This document shows, piece after piece, positions 23,382 through 32,400 of a DNA stretch of 64,000 bases; the first letter of the stretch is position 1; each line of letters opens with the position of its first letter. A model generated the notes under the pieces. That model did no database searches and was not told the origin of the DNA. It saw only the letters and a list, made by a program, of their open reading frames with translations. The translations under genes and the position numbers were made by a program. Location of the stretch: positions 1,240,001 to 1,304,000 of the forward strand of contig NZ_CP041360.1 of assembly GCF_006965485.1 (NCBI RefSeq), in the 5' to 3' direction. Source of the stretch: Spirosoma sp. KCTC 42546. GTDB lineage: Bacteria > Bacteroidota > Bacteroidia > Cytophagales > Spirosomataceae.

Positions 23382-23462
23382 CTCTGTGTTCTCTGTGCCT
23401 CTGTGGTTAATCATTTTTTAGTCAATGCATTTTTTAACCACAGAGGCACAGAGAACACAGAG
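23382..23462. repeat. CACAGAGGCACAGAGAACACAG palindrome, copies B and C
   Basis: Arms 23382-23410 (reverse) and 23434-23462 (forward) pair over 29 bp with a 23-bp spacer. With copy A (22805-22832) this makes three copies around one gene. Confidence 0.85.
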
Positions 23463-23542
23463 AAAAGTACATGGATACGGATTCTGCGTTCTTAGTGTCG
23501 TCATAACTCAACTTTATTTTGTCTTTAAATAGCTTTAAATCA

Positions 23543-23875
23543 ATGAAAACTATGCTGGTTCGTATTGTTCGTATGACGTTTCAGGAAGGTAAGCTCGCTG
23601 ACTTTCAGACCATTTTTGATGCTTCCAAACAGCACATTCGCTCTTTTCCCGGCAACTGTCATCTGGAGCTTCTACGCGACCCCGACCAACCCAACGTTCG
23701 GATGACCTATAGCCTGTGGTCATCGGCCGAAGCGCTCGAAGCATACCGCCAAAGTGAGCTGTTCCGAACGACCTGGGCAGCAACAAAGGCCTTGTTTGCC
23801 GAGCGGGCAGTGGCCTTTTCGGGCGAGAAACTGGAAGAGATAATCCCTTTTGGTCGTATGAGTAAAATCACTTAG
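23543..23875 (+). CDS. Antibiotic-biosynthesis-monooxygenase-fold (ABM) protein
   Basis: A protein of 110 residues from the ATG at 23543; ATG 23552 is the alternative. It has the ferredoxin-like ABM pattern: MLVRIVRMTFQEGKLADF, the FPGNCHLELLRDPDQPN strand pair with a G-C-x-H-L-like turn, and a YSLWSSAEALEAYRQSELF helix. Family members act as small monooxygenases, heme-degrading enzymes or dimer-forming helpers; no residue here decides which. It is cytoplasmic. It may be co-transcribed with the 23918 gene (42-bp gap). Confidence 0.85.
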   Translation: MKTMLVRIVRMTFQEGKLADFQTIFDASKQHIRSFPGNCHLELLRDPDQPNVRMTYSLWSSAEALEAYRQSELFRTTWAATKALFAERAVAFSGEKLEEIIPFGRMSKIT

Positions 23876-23917
23876 TGAACGTCTTCTTCATACCGACAAA
23901 CTAACTGTTAACTTCTC

Positions 23918-26900
23918 ATGAGTCGCTGGCTATCTGTCGTTTATCTGACTATCTGCCTGCTGAATGGGCTGGCCCCACAGGCGTTTGCCCAAACTGCCAC
24001 GACTACACTAACGGGCTCCGTAGCCGATGCCACTACCGGCAAACCAATGTCCTTCGCCAACGTATATCTGAACGGGAGTACGCGCGGCACATTGACCAAT
24101 GAACAAGGCTATTACTCGCTTACGGGTATACCATTGGGTACCGTAGAGATTGTGGCTTCTTTTGTTGGCTACCAACCCCAACGGGCCTCTTTACGCTTAA
24201 CAACTGGCCAGGAGAACAGAGCTAATTTTCGCCTGAAACCAAGCGATCAGACCCTGCTTACCGTAACCGTTCGTGGCAATCAGAAGAAATGGGAACGGCA
24301 CCTCAGGCAGTTTAAACGACAATTGCTCGGGGAACCCTTTGGGAGCCAATGCCTGATTCTGAATAGCGATGTGCTTAGTTTCAACGAAGAAGATGGTCAT
24401 CTGAAAGCAACGGCTACTGAGCCAATTCTAATTGAAAACCAGGCATTAGGGTATAAATTAAGGTATGAGCTCCTGTATTTCGATGGGTCGTTCAAACGAG
24501 TGTTCTATGCAGGTACGGTACATTTTGACGAGATGAAAGCTGCTGATGAACGGCAGGCAAAACGCTTCCGACGGAACAGACTATTTGCCTACAAAGGCTC
24601 AACCCGGCATTTAATGGCCAGTTTAGTTGATGGTAACTACGAACGGGAAGGCTTTATGGTGTATCAGGAAAATCCGGACGTATTGCCGATGAGAACAATC
24701 TCCAACCGTATCGTTTTGGCTGGTTCTATTGCTACAGATACGACGAAAGGCCATCTGAAACCCCTAAAAGTAAAGGAATTAATACAGCCGGGGCGCTTGC
24801 CGTTTGAGCGACGATTACTATCGGATAAAACACTGATCGTTTTTTATACAAATGCAACCTCGTTCTATTCGCCCTATTCAGATGCACGCTATGCCTATTC
24901 AGAAATTAAACTACCTACTGGCGAAATACAACTGACAACAGATGGGACCATTACAATGCCGAATGGTATGGTTGCATCGGGATCATTATCCGACGACCGC
25001 CTATCCACAATGTTGCCTGCCGATTGGCAACCACCGAAACCAGATGCTGGTCCGACAACCAGCACAACTGCTACAGTCGCGCAGGTGACTCAGGGGAAAT
25101 TTCTGCTGCCCGACGCCCGACAAAAGCGAATTGCAACGGCATTTAATGAACGGTTCCAGGCATTGGCACCGATTCTGTTTGTACACAACGATAAACCATT
25201 TTATGCCACTGGCGACCGGATGTGGTTAAGTGCTTATCTGCTCGATGCCGCCACAAACCGCCGTCCCCTGGGTGAAACTGCTATCCATGTTGACTTGCTG
25301 ACACCCAGTGGGAAACTGGTACAACATCAGTGGCTACGGGTAGCCGATGGCCGTGCCGCAGGCAATTTTCGGCTATCAGATTCTTTGGTCTCTGGTACGT
25401 ATCGGTTGAGGGCCTATACCGATGAAGACGATGGGCAGCGTCGACCTGCTTTTGAACGCACGATTGCCATTACTAATCTGTTTCAGAGCACCCCTCCCAA
25501 AGGAGTTGACTCCGAGTCCAAACCGCTGGATGTGCAGGTACTGCCCGAAGGTGGACGATGGATAACCGGACTGCCAGCCCGATTAGGCATTAAAGTCACA
25601 GATTCGGAAGGCCATGGAATACCAGCCTCAGGGGTGGTTGTGACAAATGAGGGTAAAGAGGTTTGCCGCCTGAACATCAACCCGTATGGAATGGGTAGTT
25701 TTAGTATGACGCCCGAAGCTGGTAAAAAGTATTATGCTGATGTAGTCTATAATAATCAACATCAGGTTGTTCTGCTCCCTCCGGCTGAATCCGAAGGCCT
25801 CGTACTGTCAGCTGATGCTGTTAGCGATACTAATCTACTGGCTTTAACGATTACGGGTACCAATAGGCCGTCAATTGATTCCGTTTACGTGTTGTTTCAG
25901 CAACAGGGGCGCTTGTTCGACCAACGGAAAATCCTGTTGCAAAACGGACTGGCGCGCGTTACTTTACCAACGGAGCCCTTTCCCCCCGGTCTTGTTCAGA
26001 TTACATTGTTCGACGCAGCGGCCCACCCGCAGGCTGAACGCTTGGTATTTATAAGCGAGCAGTTGTCGCCTGTTCGGGTACTCATCGAGTTAAATAAACC
26101 GCACTATCAACCCCGGGAACGGGCAATTCTGAGTATCAACCTGAATGACGAGGGATTACCTGCTATGGCTGCCCTGTCGGCGTCCATTACCGATGCTGGA
26201 CAAGTCCCTGAGGATACCGCTGCGGCTACGATTAAAACACACATATTGCTGACGGGCGAACTACGTGGACGCGTCGAATTTCCTAATTTTTACGTGAAAG
26301 ACAACTCAATCGAAACACGCCGGGCCACCGATGATCTGCTGCTAACGCAGGGTTGGCGCCGAGTGAGTGGTACGCCCGCTACTGAACTGATGGGCGGAGT
26401 ATCGTTGATGGGACGAGTGCTGAACGCAAAAAATCAACCTATTTCGGGAGCACAGGTCATGGTAGCGTCTACGGTGGCAGAACATTCATTCGTGCGGTCA
26501 GCAGGAACGAATGATAAGGGGCGGTTTCGGCTGGCCGGTCTGGAGATTGCCGATACCATACAGTTGATGACCCAACTCGCGGATCACCAACTGAAAAACT
26601 TTGCGGATAAAGATGCGCATCTGATTCTGGAGGGACCGTGGGTATCGTGGCAAGTCGATACCGTGAATGTGCATTCCAATTGGGCTATGTTGCATGCCCA
26701 GTTAGAGGCTGCCCGGCGTCGCCAGGAAAATGATAGCGATCTATATCGGGATAAAACGGCCAAGCTGTTGAAGGCCGTAACCGTGCGGGCAAGAAAACTG
26801 GATGACCGGCCTGGCGATATTCAGCGGTCGAGCTTACACAGTGAAGCCGACGCTACCCTTACGTTTGATGAAACATCCCCCCGATTCGCCAATCTCTATG

Positions 26901-27487
26901 AAATGATGCGGGGGAGAGTGGCGGGAGTAAACATTACACAACAACCTTTAACCGGTAGCTATCAAGTCGTTATTCGGGGTGTTGGTACACTGAAGAGTGG
27001 CTCCCAACCCCTGTACCTACTCGATGGTATGACTATTCAGGATAACGATGGTACGGCACTACTTTCGTTCAATCCGGGTGATATTGAGCGCATTGAAGTA
27101 TTGAAAAATGGTGGTACTGCGGGTATCTATGGCGTTCGGGGTGGTAATGGCGTCATTGCTTTTTACACGAAACGATTCCGGCCTGATCAACAAAAAAGCG
27201 CAGCAAAAGGGGGAATGAAACCCTTGCAACTTATTGGCTACGCGTCGGTTCAGCGGGAGTTTTATTTGCCAAAATATGCTACCGAAACGCAGCCGGGTAC
27301 GTTATCGGATCGGATTGATCGCCGGGATGTACTCTACTGGAAACCTCTGATGCAAACGGATAGCCAGGGACACAGTCAGTTGATATTTCCGTTGTCGGAT
27401 GTTGTTCGCACGGTACGCGTGACCCTACAGGGGATCACGGACACGGGCCGACCGATAGCCGTTACCAAACTGATCCAGGTGCAATGA
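23918..27487 (+). CDS. Large CarboxypepD_reg / macroglobulin-like / TonB-plug fusion protein
   Basis: A protein of 1189 residues with a signal peptide (~1-25, QAFAQ). Residues ~30-115 form a CarboxypepD_reg-like domain. Residues ~115-380 form a domain of unknown function. Around 425-520 lies an MG2-like domain (FVHNDKPFYATGDRMWLSAYLLDA), followed by more macroglobulin-like beta domains. A second carboxypeptidase-like domain is at ~835-915. A TonB plug is at ~1005-1095 (MMRGRVAGVNITQQ, IRGVGTLKSGSQPLYLLDG, IERIEVLKNGG). No beta-barrel follows. It is probably periplasmic or outer-membrane associated. The role is unknown. No export partner lies beside it. Confidence 0.88.
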   Translation: MSRWLSVVYLTICLLNGLAPQAFAQTATTTLTGSVADATTGKPMSFANVYLNGSTRGTLTNEQGYYSLTGIPLGTVEIVASFVGYQPQRASLRLTTGQENRANFRLKPSDQTLLTVTVRGNQKKWERHLRQFKRQLLGEPFGSQCLILNSDVLSFNEEDGHLKATATEPILIENQALGYKLRYELLYFDGSFKRVFYAGTVHFDEMKAADERQAKRFRRNRLFAYKGSTRHLMASLVDGNYEREGFMVYQENPDVLPMRTISNRIVLAGSIATDTTKGHLKPLKVKELIQPGRLPFERRLLSDKTLIVFYTNATSFYSPYSDARYAYSEIKLPTGEIQLTTDGTITMPNGMVASGSLSDDRLSTMLPADWQPPKPDAGPTTSTTATVAQVTQGKFLLPDARQKRIATAFNERFQALAPILFVHNDKPFYATGDRMWLSAYLLDAATNRRPLGETAIHVDLLTPSGKLVQHQWLRVADGRAAGNFRLSDSLVSGTYRLRAYTDEDDGQRRPAFERTIAITNLFQSTPPKGVDSESKPLDVQVLPEGGRWITGLPARLGIKVTDSEGHGIPASGVVVTNEGKEVCRLNINPYGMGSFSMTPEAGKKYYADVVYNNQHQVVLLPPAESEGLVLSADAVSDTNLLALTITGTNRPSIDSVYVLFQQQGRLFDQRKILLQNGLARVTLPTEPFPPGLVQITLFDAAAHPQAERLVFISEQLSPVRVLIELNKPHYQPRERAILSINLNDEGLPAMAALSASITDAGQVPEDTAAATIKTHILLTGELRGRVEFPNFYVKDNSIETRRATDDLLLTQGWRRVSGTPATELMGGVSLMGRVLNAKNQPISGAQVMVASTVAEHSFVRSAGTNDKGRFRLAGLEIADTIQLMTQLADHQLKNFADKDAHLILEGPWVSWQVDTVNVHSNWAMLHAQLEAARRRQENDSDLYRDKTAKLLKAVTVRARKLDDRPGDIQRSSLHSEADATLTFDETSPRFANLYEMMRGRVAGVNITQQPLTGSYQVVIRGVGTLKSGSQPLYLLDGMTIQDNDGTALLSFNPGDIERIEVLKNGGTAGIYGVRGGNGVIAFYTKRFRPDQQKSAAKGGMKPLQLIGYASVQREFYLPKYATETQPGTLSDRIDRRDVLYWKPLMQTDSQGHSQLIFPLSDVVRTVRVTLQGITDTGRPIAVTKLIQVQ

Positions 27488-27494
27488 GCAACTG

Positions 27495-28028
27495 TTACTT
27501 TCCCCAGACTGGCGTAGGGGTTGCAAGCTCAAATAGTTCGTTGATATAATAATCCCGACGGTCGCGTTTATCGCATTCATCGCCCCCAATCGGATAGCGG
27601 CAAGTCGCATACACGGCCACATTGTCGGGATTCATCAGACTGACATACAGGCCATTTGTAAACTTCTCCGTTTTGTGTGCCCGATTGAGCAGGCAATGGC
27701 CAAGTTCATGAAATACCAGGCACTCCCGTTCATTGGTACTGGCTGTTTTCCAACAGAAATCGTCGGCATTAAGAATAATTCGAGGTGTTTTGCCATTTTC
27801 CAGAATGCATTGTCCGCAAACGTCTTCGGTTAGTACCGTCCCGAATGTAACGATCAGATTCGCCGTTGAAACGACCTTATTTCGTTTAGCGGCTTCATCC
27901 CGAAATGATTTTAGATACGGTTCAACCTCCGCTGGCACGCTATACTGCACTGGCTCGGGTTGCGAATTTGACTGACAACCCGTTAATCCGGCGAGAATTA
28001 CGAAGATGACGAACGAAAATGGACGCAT
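27495..28028 (-). CDS. Zinc-metalloprotease-like lipoprotein
   Basis: A protein of 177 residues. The signal peptide ends in the lipobox LTGC (Cys ~18), so it should be lipid-anchored. The zinc motif FHELGHCLLNRAH (HExxH plus a following His) lies near residues 105-120, preceded by a CGQC pair. The short catalytic domain resembles small minimal metallopeptidases in Bacteroidota. No propeptide is visible. It converges on the 23918 gene with a 7-bp gap. Confidence 0.8.
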   Translation of the reverse strand: MRPFSFVIFVILAGLTGCQSNSQPEPVQYSVPAEVEPYLKSFRDEAAKRNKVVSTANLIVTFGTVLTEDVCGQCILENGKTPRIILNADDFCWKTASTNERECLVFHELGHCLLNRAHKTEKFTNGLYVSLMNPDNVAVYATCRYPIGGDECDKRDRRDYYINELFELATPTPVWGK

Positions 28029-28057
28029 AGAAACAGCTTAAAGCTACTTAAGAGTCG

Positions 28058-28083
28058 CTGGCACGAGTATTTACTTGTGCCAG
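28058..28083. repeat. Single-arm TATTTAC hairpin (family of 10210)
   Basis: CTGGCAC-12 nt-GTGCCAG. Compared with the arm at 10210, paired bases in the stem have changed together (GGGT/ACCC to GAGT/ACTT), so folding is conserved. Confidence 0.6.
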
Positions 28084-28088
28084 TGCCC

Positions 28089-28598
28089 CTAAAACATCAT
28101 TACATAATACTGACACAAAAATGTTTGCCCAAATTCATGAATCTGACGCTGGTAGGTGGGTTGAAAGCCGTAGCGTTCGTAAAACTGCATCAGTTTAGGG
28201 CGGGTGGCGTCGGTTTCGAGTTGCAGGATTTTAATGCCTCGCTGAAGACACTCCGTCCGGCAAAAATCAATGATGGCGGCAAATAGATTCTGACCGCCAA
28301 ACGCTCGCCGAATGGCTAATTTGTGAATAAAGCCTGAGGTGTTGGCGGGCACATCGGGCCAGTAAAGCGGGTCTTCCCATTGCAGAATAAACACGCCGGC
28401 AGGTTCTGGTTCAGCACCATCGTCACGGTTGGCGTACAGCACATAGAGATTGCCCGTTGTGTACTCATCCAGCAGGTTTTCGGGCGTAAGTGTGTCGATC
28501 TGCCAGAGTTCCTGGCCACTGTCGACGAGCCATTGGCCTACTTCGCGGAGTACGTTAAAGGCTAGCTCAGGCTGGTCGTTTCGGAAAGAGAATTGCAT
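28089..28598 (-). CDS. GNAT-family N-acetyltransferase
   Basis: A protein of 169 residues from the ATG at 28596-28598; the one-codon-longer TTG start is unlikely. It has a GNAT fold: an acetyl-CoA loop region LAIRRAFGGQNLFAAIIDF near residues 100-120, an ILQLETDATRPKLMQFYERYGF motif B and a terminal CQYYVMMF strand. The acceptor is unknown. It is cytoplasmic. It stands alone between the metalloprotease and the 28706 gene. Confidence 0.9.
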   Translation of the reverse strand: MQFSFRNDQPELAFNVLREVGQWLVDSGQELWQIDTLTPENLLDEYTTGNLYVLYANRDDGAEPEPAGVFILQWEDPLYWPDVPANTSGFIHKLAIRRAFGGQNLFAAIIDFCRTECLQRGIKILQLETDATRPKLMQFYERYGFQPTYQRQIHEFGQTFLCQYYVMMF

Positions 28599-28705
28599 CA
28601 AAAAACAGGTTGTTGGAGGGTTGTCACAGTTCGCCCGGCGTTCAGGTATACCAAAAGCGTTATGCAGATGCCTAACATTTCGACTGGCTCACAAGTTAAG
28701 CACGT

Positions 28706-29161
28706 ATGACAAAGCTAAACAAGAAAATCCTGCAATCGTTGGGTAGTGGTTTGGTTGGTGCCTGCGCGCTGACAGTACTCCACGAAACGGCCCGCCAATT
28801 CATTGATGAGGCTCCTCGGGCCGACATCCTGGGCATGCGAGCCATCAAAAAAGTGATGGGCACCGTTGATGCTGAACCACCGGCCGATGAGGAACTTCAC
28901 GACTGGGCGCTAGGCGGGGACCTCGTATCGAACATGCTTTATTACAGTCTGATTGGACTAGCCAAACCAAAAGATGCGTTGCTGGCGGGCACTGCACTGG
29001 GTGCTGTGGCGGGCGTAGGGGCAGTAGGTTTGCCTGGGCCGTTGGGCTTGGGAACAGCACCCAGTAGCCGAACACCAGCTACGGCAGCTATGACTATTGG
29101 CTGGTATCTGGTTGGTGGCCTGGCAACGGCTGCTGCGTATAGATGGCTAAAGCGTAAATGA
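28706..29161 (+). CDS. Conserved hypothetical protein with a glycine-rich membrane region
   Basis: A protein of 151 residues. It has an N-terminal amphipathic or weak membrane helix (GSGLVGACALTVLHETARQF), a polar middle (~40-75), and two hydrophobic Gly/Ala-rich segments (~88-110 and ~125-145) ending in RWLKRK. I recognise it only as an uncharacterised type seen in Bacteroidota. It is likely an inner-membrane protein. It has no partner genes. Confidence 0.75.
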   Translation: MTKLNKKILQSLGSGLVGACALTVLHETARQFIDEAPRADILGMRAIKKVMGTVDAEPPADEELHDWALGGDLVSNMLYYSLIGLAKPKDALLAGTALGAVAGVGAVGLPGPLGLGTAPSSRTPATAAMTIGWYLVGGLATAAAYRWLKRK

Positions 29162-29163
29162 AA

Positions 29164-29307
29164 TCATTCGGTTACCTGAATGCCCTCGTCTTTTAGGTAG
29201 CGACCAATGTTAAAGGTCTGGTCATCCAGTAGTTCCAAATCGCGGTTCCAATCCATTGTGAGCCAGGCGTCAGCATTCTTTTCGGTCACCATCGTTCCGT
29301 TCCTCAT
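29164..29307 (-). CDS. Possible 47-residue protein
   Basis: A short reading frame, ATG at 29305-29307 and stop at 29164-29166, coding for MRNGTMVTEKNADAWLTM and on to YLKDEGIQVTE. The frame stays open a further 11 codons upstream without an ATG, with protein-like sequence (KYGLSYKV). It may be a small gene with a non-ATG start or the end of a decayed one. It fills the gap between 29161 and 29454. Confidence 0.35.
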   Translation of the reverse strand: MRNGTMVTEKNADAWLTMDWNRDLELLDDQTFNIGRYLKDEGIQVTE

Positions 29308-29453
29308 TACTTTATACGAAAGTCCATATTTTGATGTAGTCTACGTATTTATTCGATAGAGACTATTCTTAAATTTAAATAAATATAGAGTTAAAGATTT
29401 GGCCAAATAATTGCTTTATTTATCAAGAGTTCTGCCAAGTCCTTCCTCTATCC

Positions 29454-32400
29454 ATGAACGTTCATTACCTGATTAGTTTGCTGATAAGCTATGCCTTATC
29501 CTGCCTGTCGGTGTATGCCGATTGCCAGATTCCCCAAGGTTCGTATATCTATAATTTGACGTATCAGTCGGCTTCATTAAGCTGGTCGTATTATGGGAGC
29601 AATTCTCCTACTTATCAACTGCAATGGCGTATATCGGGCAATGCAACCTGGACAACCAACCCAGTACTGACAACACCAGGTACTTCGCTAACAGGACTAA
29701 CAAACAACACGACTTACGAATGGCACGTGCGATCCATATGTGCCGCAGGTGATACATCGGCCTATACGAGTACGCAGACGTTTCAGACGAAATGTGATCT
29801 GCCGTACGCACTCCAGATAGCTAATGTCACTCATCAATCGGCCCAACTTGCCTGGTATGCACCAGTTAGTGGGGCCACTTATGAAGTACAATGGCGATCG
29901 GTTGGGGCTGCTACCTGGACAATCGTGCCTGGATTGACCGCCAACTATCTGAATCTAGCGAGCCTACCAGAAGACACTTCGTTTGAATGGAAAGTCAGGA
30001 CAATATGCTCTACTACGGAAACGTCTGATTTTAGTACTGGACCCTCCTTTCGAACAATTTGTCTTCCGCCGTCGAATGTTCGTGTTACGCTGATTAACCC
30101 TGAAGCCGTTGAGCTTAAATGGGATAGCCCTGTAGCCAATGCACGTTTTGATCTACAATGGCGTCAGGCTGGCACAACCGCCTGGACATTATTAGAGGGA
30201 ATCACGTTGGCCGAATACACTCTGACTGGCTTAACGAATAATACGTCCTATGAATGGCAGGTTCGAACTGCCTGTTCGGCTACGTCAAAATCAACATTCT
30301 CGGCTATTCAGCCGTTTCAGACCAGTTGCCCTTTACCCATTAATCTGGTCAGCAACTTTGTAACGTTTAATTCTGCGCTACTCCAATGGACATCTCTGGC
30401 TACAGATCTACAATGGCGAGCTTCCGGAACTGCTGACTGGCTAACTGTACCGAATGCCATATCGCCTTATTCGCTAACCGGTTTGACAAATAATACCGTC
30501 TATGAATGGCGGGTGCGTACGGTTTGCTCATCAACAGTAGCGTCGGCCTATACGTCGACGCAATTGCTAACCACTCAGTGCCTGGCACCTAACAGTACAT
30601 ACAGTAATGCGGACGATTTTGGTGGGTTTCGACTGAACTGGTATTCACCAGAGAGTGGGACATTTGAGTTGCAGTGGCGGGTATCGGGTACCGACAGTTG
30701 GTCGGTAACAACGGGAATTGTAGGAACCACGTATAATCTGACAGGGCTGTCACCCGGAACGACCTACGAATGGCGGGTTCGTAAAACATGCTCCACCACA
30801 GAATATTCTGGTTTTTCAACCCCTCAATCCATCACAACAGGCTGTAGTATACCCACATACCCTCGAAGCGAAAGTGCAACTAGTACGAAAATTGATCTGG
30901 TCTGGAGTTCAGCCGAGCCAGGCGGAAGCTATGAAGTACAATGGCGAATTGTTAATACACCAAACTGGACAACAGTCGTTGACATTACGGCAAAGCGATA
31001 TACCTTAACCGGCTTGCAGGTAAATATGCATTATGAATGGCGGGTTCGTAAAGTATGTACAGCTACGGTTGCAACCGCATTTACGGATAGCCAAACGTTT
31101 ACCCTCACTTGTGCGCAGCCCACATCGTTCAGCACCCGTAGTATAAATTTTTCCTCGGCTACGATAAGCTGGTCCGGCGCCAACAGCTATTCACCCTATG
31201 AGATTCAATATCGTCAGGCGGGGGCTAACGACTGGATATCCGTAGCTGACCTAAGTTCAAGTCAGTATTCAGTAAGTGGCCTCAATAATAACACAACCTA
31301 TGAGTGGCGGGTACGGTCGTCATGCCCTGCGGTTGGGTTACCGGATTTTTCGGCAGTGCAAACGTTTCAAACGCAATGCAGTGGTCAGTTTTCTAATCTG
31401 TATGCCGGGAGTGTTGCTTACAACTCCGCAAACTCCGCCGTTTTATACTGGCAAATTGATGGTAACGCCCGACTGTATGAGATTCAATACCGGGAAACAG
31501 GCAGCGCAGACTGGATCATACTACGGCCTGAGGCTACTGAGGCTGATCCTTACTTTGGTGAGACGGCGTATAATTATGTCGGGAAGCAGTATACACTCTA
31601 CAACCTTACGCCTGGCAAAACGTACGAATGGCGGATACGAGCGTTATGTACGCCCTCGATTTATTCTGATTTTGTTAATGGGCCGACATTTACAAGTGCT
31701 TGCCTGATCCCGCAGGACGTATCCGGTTTTCAGCAAAGCAACACAACGCTGGCAATATCCTGGTATGTACCACCATACGTAACCCATTACGACTTACAAT
31801 GGCGACTGGTTGGTGCTTCTGACTGGAATACCGTAAGTGGGTTGACTGGTGCATCGTATACATTGACGAATCTGACGGCTGGCAGTACCTATGAATATCG
31901 GGTTCGACGGCAATGTTCGCCTGGTATCGTCAGCGAATTTTCGGCACCCGTTGCCAGAACAATGCAGTGTACCATGCCCAATTCGCTTATGACCGAGACC
32001 ATGTCAGGTTCGTCGGCACGGCTGACCTGGTCTTATTATAACGACGGTATTGACGGGGCGACTCATAGCAATGACCTGCAATACCGGGTTTTGGGTTCAT
32101 CTACATGGACAACCGTGACGGGTGTTGTTGGGACTACCTACTCATTAACAGGAATAACAACAGGTGTGCGCTATGAATGGCGGGTCAGGGCTGTTTGCTC
32201 GCCCGGAATAACGTCTGACTTTTCTGCTCCCTCCACATTCGGACTAAATTGCTATCCACCTTCTGTAAATAGCTACTATACCCAGATTGGGACTACGTCG
32301 GCCTTTTTATCCTGGAATAGTGGCTCCCCATGGACTAAGTCCTATTTACTTCAGTGGAGGACCCTGGGGACCACCGACTGGACGAGCGTACCCATAGCGT

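Noticed and set aside
31276..31707. 143-codon plus-strand frame
   Set aside because: Second frame within FN3 repeats; no domain, no start signal.
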